Source: Acidimicrobiaceae bacterium (lineage in GTDB: Bacteria > Actinomycetota > Acidimicrobiia > Acidimicrobiales > Aldehydirespiratoraceae). Taken from it: 64,000 bases of DNA. The notes below the pieces were generated by a model that saw only the letters and a program-made list of their open reading frames with translations, searched no databases and was not told the origin of the DNA. Location: NCBI GenBank assembly GCA_009837445.1, contig VXTM01000052.1, forward strand, positions 22,566 to 86,565, given 5' to 3'. The translations under genes and the position numbers were made by a program. Positions 52,920 through 60,865 of this stretch are shown here, in pieces. Each line of letters begins with the position of its first letter. Position 1 is the stretch's first letter.

Positions 52920-54131
52920 CTACTGGTAGATGACCACGTCGGGCACCGGCTCCATCGCCTGGACCTCCTCCGGGGTCATCAACGGCGTGTCCTGGGTGAA
53001 GAACAGCTTGAACGTAGGCAGCTGCGACGGCTCGGTGATGGCGAAGAGCCGGTAGCCCCTCAGCTTGGCGCGAGGGGTCCCGATGCCGTCCATGTCGATC
53101 GACAACTCCACGCCGGGCTGTGGCTCGATCACCTCGCGGTCGTGCAGCATCCGTTCGGCGAACTGGTGCACCATCAGGATCTTGGTGGGCAGCCCCTCGG
53201 ACTCGACGAGCGCCGAGAGGTACTCGAGCACCTCGTTCACCTGGTCGCCGGTGATGCCGCCGATGGCCAAGCCGGGACGGACCCCCAGCGGCGCGGTCGC
53301 GAACTCCGGGTCCAAGGCCATGTGGACGAAGGGCTCCTTCAGGAAGTCCTCGAGGAGTTGCACCTCAGCCAGAGGGTCGCTCCAGCCGATCTGGTTGTCG
53401 AGGAACAGGAGCATCCCGTGCTCCCGGGCCGCCTCGACGTAGGTGGCGATGCGTTCATGTGAAAGCCGGTAGATCCAGGTGCCGTCCGTTGTGGGGTTGG
53501 CCTGGGCGACGCCCGTGATGAGGTGGAAGGCACCGATCGCGCCGCGCGGCCCGTTCAGCCGGTCGTAGCGGTCCACCCACACGGCCATCTGCGCGGCTAT
53601 CTCGGCGGGCGTTCCGTGGCCGAGAACCCCCATAGCCGGAACGCCGGGGTGGCCGTAGAAGGCGACGATCTGGGCTGCCGGTGGGTCCAGCGTCACGGGC
53701 GACGACCACAGCCAGACGCCGCGCTGGCTGCTCGCATACAGCAGGCGCTGCCGCGGCAGCAGGCGCTCGCCCCAGTCGCCGTCGAGGGCGCGTGCCCTCA
53801 GCGCGACCGTGACGACCCCGTCGGCGAGTCGCCGTGCCACAACGCGGGCCTCGGCGCCCTGGAGGGCGATGGGGGAGGTCGACAGCCAGCGGGAGGGCTT
53901 GCCGGGAGCGGGCATGAAGCGCCGGGCAGGCAGCAGGGAGTCGCCCCATGCGCCGTCGGAGCGCACCTGCAACGCGACCTCGACCCGACCGCCGTCAACG
54001 AACCGGACACCGACTCGTGTCTCGATTCCTCCCTCCGGCACCTCCTGCTGGCCCGCGGCCACCGGAGCCCCCCACGCCAGCGCCACCGAGATCACGAGCG
54101 CGGCGGCGAGCGCGCCTGTGCCTCGTCTCAC
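52920..54131 (-). CDS. secreted protein with duplicated N-terminal module, function unknown
   Basis: A 403-residue exported protein with a Sec signal (about 1-26). Two tandem modules follow at about 38-92 and 94-148: VALQVRSDGAWGDSLLPARR with WLSTSPIAL, and VALRARALDGDWGERLLPRQ with WLWSSPVTL, clearly an internal duplication. From about residue 155 a single domain begins with QIVAFYGHPGVPAMGVLG and looks like an alpha/beta barrel, with acidic residues at likely strand ends (FLDNQIGW, MALDPEF, SIDMDGIG). I do not recognise a named family; a glycan- or wall-directed role is plausible from export alone. It lies 16 bases after the Liv-type binding lipoprotein gene. Confidence 0.75.
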   Translation of the reverse strand: MRRGTGALAAALVISVALAWGAPVAAGQQEVPEGGIETRVGVRFVDGGRVEVALQVRSDGAWGDSLLPARRFMPAPGKPSRWLSTSPIALQGAEARVVARRLADGVVTVALRARALDGDWGERLLPRQRLLYASSQRGVWLWSSPVTLDPPAAQIVAFYGHPGVPAMGVLGHGTPAEIAAQMAVWVDRYDRLNGPRGAIGAFHLITGVAQANPTTDGTWIYRLSHERIATYVEAAREHGMLLFLDNQIGWSDPLAEVQLLEDFLKEPFVHMALDPEFATAPLGVRPGLAIGGITGDQVNEVLEYLSALVESEGLPTKILMVHQFAERMLHDREVIEPQPGVELSIDMDGIGTPRAKLRGYRLFAITEPSQLPTFKLFFTQDTPLMTPEEVQAMEPVPDVVIYQ

Positions 54132-54147
54132 TCCGACCTGGACCTGA

Positions 54148-55473
54148 TCAAGCCCCGGGCTCGGGGGCGAACTCGAAGACGACGTTGGACAGGCTGGCTT
54201 CTATGTCGTCAGGATCGAGGTGGTGGATGACGGTCGTCTTCTGCGAGCCGCAGTCCCCGAAACTGTCGCAGCTGATAGTGCCGATGATGCCGCCGTACCC
54301 GTTCACGGTGTTCAGGAACTGCCTGACCCCGGCGCGGTCGATGACTAGAGCGCCGTCGCTGGCACTGGAGGCGGCCGCGATCGCCTCCAGCAGCAGGGTG
54401 GTGGCGTCGTAGGCGTGGGCCCAGTACGGCGCTGAGGGCGGTTCGCCGTATGTCTGTTCGTACGTCGACAGCAGGGTCTCCGGGGTCTTGCCAGTGCTCT
54501 GGTTGGAGGTGGCCCCGAACCGCAGGTCCGGCCCCGACAAGTAGACGCCGGCCGACTGGGGCAGCGACATGAACCCGTCGTTCAGCAGGGCCGCGTCGGT
54601 GAGCAGGACCGCCTGCTCCAGGCCCGGCACGCCGGGCGCCTGATCGGTCAGGAAGTCCCCGGCCGGCTGGAAGATGGGGAAGAACAGCGCCTCGGGGCTG
54701 CCGGCCGCGACTTCGGTCAGCACCGGCACCATGTCGGTGTCCTCCTTGTTGATGGCGGCGAACCCGGTGACGGTGCCCCCGAGCCGCTCGAAGCTGTCGG
54801 CGAAGGCCTGGGCTATCGATCGGGAGTAGGGATCGCCGTCGTGGATCGCCGCGGCGGACATCAGGGCCAGCCCCTCGTAGGCGAAACGGGCCATGGCCTC
54901 CCCGACGAACAGGCCGTTGTTGGAGGTCCGGTAGTAGCCGGTGCTGTGGTTCAGGCCGGGGTTGCCGGCCAGGTCGGAAGTGAGCGTGGGGGATGTGTTG
55001 GACGGTGCGAAGAGCACCATTCCCGCGGCGGTCACCAGAGGCGCGGCGGCCACGGCCGCGGTGGAGCACGACGGCCCGATCACGCCGATCACGTCCTCGT
55101 CGGCAATGATGGTCTGGGCCGCGGCCTGGGCTCCGTCGGAGGAGCACAGGTCGTCGTAGCGGGTGCCGAGGTCGACGTCGAAGCCGTTCACCGGACCGAA
55201 GTCGGCGACGGCGAGCTCGACGCCGCGCTGGTTGGGGATGCCCAGATAGGCCACATCTCCGGTGATGGTGTTGAGCGAACGGATCTGGATGGCCTCGCCG
55301 GCGGGAACCTCCACGACGCCCAGGGACCCGTCGCCGAGGTGGTCGGACTCGGGAGCATGGGCAGTGTCGTCGTCACCGCCGCAAGCTGCCGCCACCAGCA
55401 CCCCAGCAAGCACTGCGGCGGGAATCGCCCATAAGGGCGTGCCACGCCGCGACCGCCGGTTCATGGCAGCCAT
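54148..55473 (-). CDS. Liv-type ABC transporter substrate-binding lipoprotein
   Basis: A 441-residue lipoprotein (C31, followed by Gly-Gly-Asp-Asp-Asp) of the branched-chain amino acid binding family: IQIRSLNTITGDVAYLG starts lobe 1, VIGVIGPSCSTAAVAAAP is the conserved ligand-contact segment and YWAHAYDATTLLLEAI is near the C terminus. Two ATGs (55473, 55464) are possible; the first has GGGGA closely upstream. The LivHMGF set at 43726-48288 has no adjacent binding protein, so this one, on the same strand about 6 kb away, is a good candidate partner. Confidence 0.87.
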   Translation of the reverse strand: MAAMNRRSRRGTPLWAIPAAVLAGVLVAAACGGDDDTAHAPESDHLGDGSLGVVEVPAGEAIQIRSLNTITGDVAYLGIPNQRGVELAVADFGPVNGFDVDLGTRYDDLCSSDGAQAAAQTIIADEDVIGVIGPSCSTAAVAAAPLVTAAGMVLFAPSNTSPTLTSDLAGNPGLNHSTGYYRTSNNGLFVGEAMARFAYEGLALMSAAAIHDGDPYSRSIAQAFADSFERLGGTVTGFAAINKEDTDMVPVLTEVAAGSPEALFFPIFQPAGDFLTDQAPGVPGLEQAVLLTDAALLNDGFMSLPQSAGVYLSGPDLRFGATSNQSTGKTPETLLSTYEQTYGEPPSAPYWAHAYDATTLLLEAIAAASSASDGALVIDRAGVRQFLNTVNGYGGIIGTISCDSFGDCGSQKTTVIHHLDPDDIEASLSNVVFEFAPEPGA

Positions 55474-55502
55474 TATTCCCCGGCGTAGTCGGCCGGGCGC
55501 GT

Positions 55503-56948
55503 TTATTTCGAAAACAAGTCGGCGTAGTGCGCGCGGAGTTCGGCCTTGAGGACTTTGCCCATGGCGTTGCGGGGAAGCTGCTCGACCGTCACGAAACGCT
55601 TGGGATGCTTGAAACGAGCGATGTCGGTGAGCGTGCCGGCCAGCTCCCGGGTCAACCCGCCACCAGATCCACCGGTGCCGGGTACGGGCACGACGAAGGC
55701 TGTGACCGCCTCGCCCAGGTCTGGATGGGCCAGACCCACCACCGCGGACTCGACCACAGCCGGATGGGCATCGAGGATCTGCTCGATCTCCACCGGGTAC
55801 ACGTTGAGCCCCCCCGAGATGATCATGTCGGTGGCCCGCCCCTCGAGGGTCAGGCGACCGTCGCCGTCGAGGCGCCCCACATCGCCGGTTATGAACCAGC
55901 CGTCGGTTGTGCGGGACTCCGATGTGGCGTCGGGTCGCCGCCAGTAGCCCGGACCGACGTTGGGTCCTCTGACCTGCACCATCCCGGCTCGCTCCACCAC
56001 TTCAGCGCCGTCGTCGTCGCAGACCCGCACCTCGACTCCCGGCAGAGCGAACCCCACCGTTCCGGCCACCCGGGCGCCGTCGTACGGGTTGGACGTGATC
56101 ATCAGAGCTTCGCTCATCCCGTAGCGCTCCAGCACGCGGCAACCGGTGCGGCGGGCCACCGCCCGGTGGAGCTCCGCGGTCATCGGAGCCGACCCGGAGA
56201 TCAGCAGGCGGACGCGGCTGCAGGCCCCAGCATCGAAGCCCTCCAGCGTCATGAGCCGGCTGTAGTGGGTTGGTACGCCCATCATCACCGTCGCGTCGGG
56301 CAGGCTCGCCAGCGCCTCGCCGGTGTCGAAGCGTTCGAGGAAGATGACCTCGCAGGTGCTCAGCATGGCCGTGTGCAACGCCACCATCAGCCCGTGGACG
56401 TGGAAGATGGGCAGCGCGTGCAGCAGCACGTCGGTCCGCTGGAAGGCCCAAGCTCGCTCGAGCGTGAGGGCATTGCTGGCCAGGTTGCCGTGGGTGAGCA
56501 TGGCGCCCTTGGGGCGCCCGGTCGTCCCCGACGTGTACACCAGGGCGGCCAGGTCTTCGGGCCCGCGCTCCACCACGCCACCGACGGGCTGCGACCGGTG
56601 GAGCCCGCGTGCCAGGGAGCCGGCGTCGTGCACCACCGCGGCCGGTTCGGCGTCGGCGACGAACCACTCGACCTCGGCTGGCGTGTAGGCGGTGTTGAGG
56701 GGCACATGAACCGCGCCGAGCCGCAGGATGCCCAGATAGAGGGCCACCGCGTCGACCGACTTGGGGAGCTGCACCACCACGCGGTCGCCCGCCGCCACCC
56801 CCAGGCTGCGCAGCCATCCCGCGGCCAGAGCCGATCGCTCGTCCATCTCACCGTACGTAACCGTCGCGCCGCCCGGCACGCGCAGGAACGGCCGGTCCAT
56901 GGCACGCTCGAAGCGCCGCCGCAGCAGCCCAAAGAACCCTTCACCCAC
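55503..56948 (-). CDS. AMP-binding acyl-CoA synthetase, malonyl-CoA synthetase-like
   Basis: A 481-residue acyl-adenylate-forming enzyme. The AMP loop YTSGTTGRPKGAM lies at about 138-150; ERYGMSEALMITSNPYDGARVAGTVG-type sequence (about 273-298) and LISGSAPM closely follow MatB, the malonate-CoA ligase; the C-terminal lysine is in RNAMGKVLK. MatB makes malonyl-CoA or methylmalonyl-CoA from the free acids. A related medium-chain acyl-CoA ligase is the alternative. The GTG start at 56948 gives a normal N terminus. It is 29 bases upstream of the binding-protein gene. Confidence 0.83.
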   Translation of the reverse strand: MGEGFFGLLRRRFERAMDRPFLRVPGGATVTYGEMDERSALAAGWLRSLGVAAGDRVVVQLPKSVDAVALYLGILRLGAVHVPLNTAYTPAEVEWFVADAEPAAVVHDAGSLARGLHRSQPVGGVVERGPEDLAALVYTSGTTGRPKGAMLTHGNLASNALTLERAWAFQRTDVLLHALPIFHVHGLMVALHTAMLSTCEVIFLERFDTGEALASLPDATVMMGVPTHYSRLMTLEGFDAGACSRVRLLISGSAPMTAELHRAVARRTGCRVLERYGMSEALMITSNPYDGARVAGTVGFALPGVEVRVCDDDGAEVVERAGMVQVRGPNVGPGYWRRPDATSESRTTDGWFITGDVGRLDGDGRLTLEGRATDMIISGGLNVYPVEIEQILDAHPAVVESAVVGLAHPDLGEAVTAFVVPVPGTGGSGGGLTRELAGTLTDIARFKHPKRFVTVEQLPRNAMGKVLKAELRAHYADLFSK

Positions 56949-57010
56949 CCCAAGAGTCTGCCGTGTGGTCCTCCGCCGGGGTATCGCTGGGTGAGCGAAA
57001 TAGTGAAGAA

Positions 57011-57033
57011 TCCCTAGCCATCAGTCCCTAGCC
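57011..57033. repeat. 9-bp direct repeat
   Basis: TCCCTAGCC occurs at 57011-57019 and again at 57025-57033, 14 bases apart, in the AT-rich gap upstream of the coiled-coil gene. Possible regulator half-sites; nothing stronger is visible. Confidence 0.3.
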
Positions 57034-57080
57034 CCACCGTATTCGTCGTTGATGTTGAAGCATCCACAATAAATGCGGTG

Positions 57081-57107
57081 TTGACATGAAGTTGATTGTC
57101 ATATAGC
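57081..57107 (+). promoter_or_regulatory. putative promoter of the coiled-coil gene
   Basis: A perfect TTGACA (57081-57086) is followed after 15 bases by TATAGC (57102-57107), in the most AT-rich stretch of this end of the window (about 57035-57115). The spacing is shorter than ideal. It would give a leader of about 90 bases before the ATG at 57202. The remaining gap 56949-57080 shows no ORF. Confidence 0.45.
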
Positions 57108-57201
57108 TTTATAGGTGAGCTTCGCTGCCGGGCTTCATCGGCAAGCCAATCGAACACGACTGCCTGCTGCTGCACGGCCGTTGACCCGAGACGAGGCTCC
57201 G

Positions 57202-57666
57202 ATGACCACTGCGTCCCCCATCCCCGCCGCCGAGGTGGCACCCCGCATGGCCGACCCTCCCGACACCACAGCCGAGACGCCGCCCGCTCGGGCCAAGGCG
57301 TCGCAAGGCCGGCCCCGCTTGCGCGACCAGGCCGCCGAGAACCCCCTGCTCACCCTCTTCGGTACGATCATCGTCGCGCTGCTGGTCTTCGTCCTCGGCA
57401 CCACTAACCTGCGCATCGCCGACATCAACAACCGATTCGACGATGTCAACAACCGATTCGACGACGTTCACGCCCGCATCGACGACGTTCACCATCGCAT
57501 CGACCGGCTCGAGGACGCCATGCTGGCCAGATTCGCGGCACAGGATGCCAAGATCAGCGAACTCGACGCCAAGATCGATGAGATGAACCTGAAATTGACC
57601 GCGCTGATCGCCCACCTCGACGCGACCGACGAGGTGGACAACGCCCTCAACGGCCATCGGCGGTGA
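57202..57666 (+). CDS. membrane-anchored coiled-coil protein, function unknown
   Basis: A 154-residue protein: a disordered Ala/Pro-rich N terminus (1-45), one membrane helix (about 48-68, NPLLTLFGTIIVALLVFVLG region) and a long coiled coil (about 70-140). The coil is built from near-exact seven-residue units, INNRFDD, VNNRFDD, VHARIDD and VHHRIDR, then a less regular part. An upstream GTG at 57115 is in frame but starts inside the promoter-like AT-rich sequence, so the ATG at 57202 is preferred. No family is recognised; such repeats occur in phage-like and scaffold proteins. It sits alone between unrelated genes. Confidence 0.7.
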   Translation: MTTASPIPAAEVAPRMADPPDTTAETPPARAKASQGRPRLRDQAAENPLLTLFGTIIVALLVFVLGTTNLRIADINNRFDDVNNRFDDVHARIDDVHHRIDRLEDAMLARFAAQDAKISELDAKIDEMNLKLTALIAHLDATDEVDNALNGHRR

Positions 57667-57721
57667 TGTCCACCGTGCCCAAGGTCCTCCGTCGCTAGGG
57701 GGCCGATTAGCCTCCGCGGTC

Positions 57722-58585
57722 GTGGCTTCCATAGCCGTCGCGCCAGCCGCCTCCACTATCGGTGCCGAAGTGTCGGGCGTTGATCTGTCCGCTGACATCG
57801 ACGACGATCTAGCGGCGGAGATCAGGGCCGCGCTGGACGACCGGGGCGTGCTGGTGTTCGTGGGCCAGGACTCGGTCGACGACGAGGCCCAGAAGCGGAT
57901 TGCTTCCGTCTGGGCCGCCCCCCGGCCGCATCCGATCGTGGAGTTCCTCGGCAGCGACGAGGTGATCGGCGTGGTCTACAACGACGCTGACCACCCTCCG
58001 GCAGAGGGCGGCGACAGCAAGTTCCACACCGACTACTCGTTCAATCCCGAGATACCCGACGTGGCCGTGCTGCGAGCGGTCGTGATACCTCCAGTGGGCG
58101 GGGCGACGGTGTGGTCGGACGCGCGGGCCGCTCTGGCCTCCCTTGACGACGAGCTCGTGGACGAACTGCGGGGCCGGGTCGCCCACCACGACATGGGGCC
58201 GAGGTTCGGGGTGGAGATGGAGGCCAGGTTCGGGGCCGAGCTCGCCGCCCGGATCGAAGCCCGCTTCGGCGCCGGCTATCGCCATCCCATCGTGGCCGTC
58301 CATCCCCGTACGGGCGACGAGTTGCTCTTCGTCAATGCGGGGTTCACCCGTTACGTGCTCGGGCTGCCGAGGGCCCGTAGCGACGCTCTGCTGTCGCGAT
58401 TGTTGGAGGCGTTCGTCGATCCGGCGATGTCCTTCAGTCGCCGCTGGAGGCCGGGCGACGTCGCTGTGTGGGACGAGCACCGCACCGTCCACCGCGGCCC
58501 CAACGACTTTGCGCCCCACGCTCGCAAGCTGCACCGCTGCACCGCAGGCAGCCGCCGCCCAGCAGCGTCCACAAAGACAGCCTGA
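57722..58585 (+). CDS. TauD/TfdA family Fe(II)/2-oxoglutarate dioxygenase
   Basis: A 287-residue double-stranded beta-helix oxygenase. The iron triad can be assigned to H102 and D104 in FHTDYSF and to H257 in HRTVHRGP. GAEVSGVDLSADIDDD at the N terminus is the usual TauD opening. Such enzymes hydroxylate taurine, aryloxyacetates, carnitine precursors and related acids with 2-oxoglutarate and oxygen. The GTG at 57722 follows the coiled-coil gene by 55 bases. The substrate cannot be told. Confidence 0.87.
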   Translation: MASIAVAPAASTIGAEVSGVDLSADIDDDLAAEIRAALDDRGVLVFVGQDSVDDEAQKRIASVWAAPRPHPIVEFLGSDEVIGVVYNDADHPPAEGGDSKFHTDYSFNPEIPDVAVLRAVVIPPVGGATVWSDARAALASLDDELVDELRGRVAHHDMGPRFGVEMEARFGAELAARIEARFGAGYRHPIVAVHPRTGDELLFVNAGFTRYVLGLPRARSDALLSRLLEAFVDPAMSFSRRWRPGDVAVWDEHRTVHRGPNDFAPHARKLHRCTAGSRRPAASTKTA

Positions 58586-58675
58586 GGGTCCTGCGGGAGA
58601 CCACCGAGGTTGAAGCCGAACCGCTCTTCGCTATCGCCCTAGCGCCAGCGCTTCGGTGGATCCAGGCTTAGCCTC

Positions 58676-59194
58676 TTGCGGGTGGGGCGGGACGCGGCCA
58701 GGAACCTGGTCCTGACGGGGTTCATGGGAACGGGCAAGACGACGGTGGGCCGCACCCTGGCCGAACGTCTCGGCTTCGACTTCGTGGATACCGACGCAGT
58801 GATCGAGTCGCAGGCAGGCCCGATTCACGACATCTTCGAGCGCGACGGCGAGGAGGCCTTCCGCGAGATGGAGCGCCGGGCAGCCCGCGAGCTGGCCGGT
58901 CGCGCCGGCCTGGTGATCGCCACCGGGGGTCGGATGATGCTCGATCCCGAGTGCGCGGCCTGCCTGGAGCCCGCAGCCCACGTCGTGTGCCTCAGTGCCA
59001 CTCCTGAGACGATCCTGGAGCGGATCGGCGACGCCGCGCGAAGGCCCCTGCTGGACGTCGGTGACGCCCCGGCCCGGGTGAGGGAACTGCTGGCCGAACG
59101 CGCCGAGGGTTACGGGCGGTTCATCACGGTGGACACCGAGGGCCTCAGTCCCGATGAGGTGGCCGACGCAATAATGGTGCGGCTCGGGCTATAA
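58676..59194 (+). CDS. aroK: shikimate kinase-like protein
   Basis: A 172-residue P-loop kinase of the AroK type, which phosphorylates shikimate at O3. GFMGTGKT (15-22), the DTD motif (38-40), the substrate Arg in AFREME (R63) and the lid/base element ARRPLL are present. The normally strict GGG of the shikimate site is GGR here (84-86), which may alter substrate binding. A TTG at 58676 is the modelled start; a GTG at 58682 is as good. Type II dehydroquinase follows after seven bases, which supports a shikimate role. aroB, often found between these two, is absent. Confidence 0.78.
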   Translation: MRVGRDAARNLVLTGFMGTGKTTVGRTLAERLGFDFVDTDAVIESQAGPIHDIFERDGEEAFREMERRAARELAGRAGLVIATGGRMMLDPECAACLEPAAHVVCLSATPETILERIGDAARRPLLDVGDAPARVRELLAERAEGYGRFITVDTEGLSPDEVADAIMVRLGL

Positions 59195-59201
59195 CAGCGC
59201 T

Positions 59202-59654
59202 ATGGCGATAACGATCCTGGTAGTCAACGGCCCCAATCTCAACCTCCTCGGTGTCCGCGAGACCGACGTGTACGGCGAGGGCACGCTCGACGAGTTGATG
59301 GCCGGCGTCTCAGCCCACGCCGAGTCGCGGGGCGCCGTCGTGCGCCACGTGCAGTCCAACGTCGAGGGGGATCTGGTCGAGGCCATACAGGAAGCCGCGG
59401 CCGTCGGCGACGGCGCCGCCGACGGCGTCGTGCTCAACGCGGGCGCCCTGACCCACTACTCGATCGCGCTGCGAGACGCCATCGCCGCGGTCGACGTGCC
59501 GGTGGTGGAAACGCACCTGTCGAACGTGTACGCCCGGGAGGACTTCCGGCACACCTCAGCCGTTGCCGCCGTCTGCGTGGGGGTAATCACCGGCTTCGGC
59601 GCAACCAGCTACCGGCTCGCCGTGGACGCCCTCATCGACCTGCTGGGCGACTGA
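59202..59654 (+). CDS. aroQ: type II 3-dehydroquinate dehydratase
   Basis: A 150-residue flavodoxin-like enzyme that dehydrates 3-dehydroquinate to 3-dehydroshikimate. The signature GPNLNLLGVRE (10-20) with catalytic Arg19 and Tyr24 (DVYG) is present, together with NAGALTHYSIALRDA (active-site Asn and His) and ETHLSNVYAREDFRHTS. All catalytic residues known from the M. tuberculosis enzyme can be matched. It is paired with the aroK-like gene. It could serve quinate breakdown as well as aromatic synthesis. Confidence 0.92.
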   Translation: MAITILVVNGPNLNLLGVRETDVYGEGTLDELMAGVSAHAESRGAVVRHVQSNVEGDLVEAIQEAAAVGDGAADGVVLNAGALTHYSIALRDAIAAVDVPVVETHLSNVYAREDFRHTSAVAAVCVGVITGFGATSYRLAVDALIDLLGD

Positions 59655-59701
59655 CCCCACGGCACCGCGTGTTCGAGCCCTCGACCCTCTGAGCGGCTGG
59701 C

Positions 59702-60727
59702 GTGGCCGCAGACGCCGTGATGCTCGAAGTGGCCGGGCGCGAGGTGCGCGTCTCCAATCCGGACAAGGTCTTCTTCGGTGCCCGGGGTGAGACCAAGCTC
59801 GATCTCGTCGAGTACTACCTGTCGGTGGCCGAGCCGCTGATGAGAGCCATGGGCGGCCGGCCGGTGCTGCTGGAGCGTTACCCCGACGGCGCCTCGGGCA
59901 AGTCGTTCTTCCAGAAGCGGGTGCCCAAGGGCGCGCCGGAATGGCTGACCACCACGGTGGTGAGCACCCCCAACGGCACCCTGTCCAACGCCATGGTGGC
60001 GGTCGACCTGGCCCATGTGGTGTGGGCCGTCAACATGGGCTGCCTCGGATTCCACGTCTGGCCCTACCTCGCGCACGTTCCCGCCTTCGCCGACGAGCTG
60101 CGCATCGACCTCGATCCCCAGCCCGGCGTCGGCTTCGACCAGGTACGGGAGGCCGCCCGCGAAGTGAAGGCTGCCTTCGACGAGCTGCGCATGGCCGTTT
60201 ACCTCAAGACGTCGGGACGCCGGGGCCTGCACGTCTATGCCCGGCTCGCGCATCGCTGGGACTCCTACGCGGTGCGGGCCGCGGCGGTGGCCCTGGCCCG
60301 CGAGATGGCCCGGCGCCGCCCCGACCTGATCACCGACGCCTGGTGGAAGGAGGAGCGGGGCCGTCGGGTGTTCGTGGACTTCAACCAGAATGCCCCCCAC
60401 AAGACCGTCTTCGGGGCGTGGTCGACCCGGCCCCGGGTCCGGGCCCAGGTGTCGGCGCCGATCGGTTGGGACGAGGTCGACGATGTGGAGCCCAACGACC
60501 TGACCATCGCTACCGTCGGCGCCCGAGTGGCGCAGATCGGGGATCCGTGGGCGGCCATGGACGGCGAGCCCGCCTCGCTGGAGCCGCTGCTGGAGTGGCA
60601 CGCTCGGGACATGGCCGCCGGACTCATGGACGCTCCCTGGCCGCCGGTGTACCCGAAGATGCCGAACGAGCCGCCCCGGGTGGCCCCCAGCCGGGCCGCT
60701 CGCACTACTGAGAGCGTCCGCGAATAG
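59702..60727 (+). CDS. LigD-type polymerase (AEP primase) domain protein
   Basis: A 341-residue stand-alone polymerase domain of the bacterial non-homologous end-joining family. The two metal-binding Asp residues are D136 and D138 in LRIDLDPQ, the nucleotide-binding motif II is SGRRGLHVY (171-179) and motif III Asp is D226 in VFVDFNQN; STRPR follows. It can be expected to add or fill in nucleotides (often ribonucleotides) at DNA ends. No ligase, nuclease or Ku gene is near it, so its partner must be elsewhere. The GTG at 59702 is used. Confidence 0.88.
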   Translation: MAADAVMLEVAGREVRVSNPDKVFFGARGETKLDLVEYYLSVAEPLMRAMGGRPVLLERYPDGASGKSFFQKRVPKGAPEWLTTTVVSTPNGTLSNAMVAVDLAHVVWAVNMGCLGFHVWPYLAHVPAFADELRIDLDPQPGVGFDQVREAAREVKAAFDELRMAVYLKTSGRRGLHVYARLAHRWDSYAVRAAAVALAREMARRRPDLITDAWWKEERGRRVFVDFNQNAPHKTVFGAWSTRPRVRAQVSAPIGWDEVDDVEPNDLTIATVGARVAQIGDPWAAMDGEPASLEPLLEWHARDMAAGLMDAPWPPVYPKMPNEPPRVAPSRAARTTESVRE

Positions 60728-60814
60728 ATTGAACAGCCGAATGCGTTGCAACGGTGTCATTCCCGCTCTTGTTCGCTGCGCTCACGGGCCGCTCGGGCCA
60801 CGGCCTCGCCCGTT

Positions 60815-60829
60815 GGGCCGGGTTGGCCC
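60815..60829. terminator. small GC hairpin after the LigD-type gene
   Basis: GGGCC (60815-60819) and GGCCC (60825-60829) with a GGGTT loop lie in the 138-base gap between the polymerase gene and the next LLM gene. A weak terminator at best; the rest of the gap (60728-60865) shows no ORF. Confidence 0.3.
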
Positions 60830-60865
60830 GCCTATTCGCTCGGCCTCCGGGGAGGGCAAATCCTG

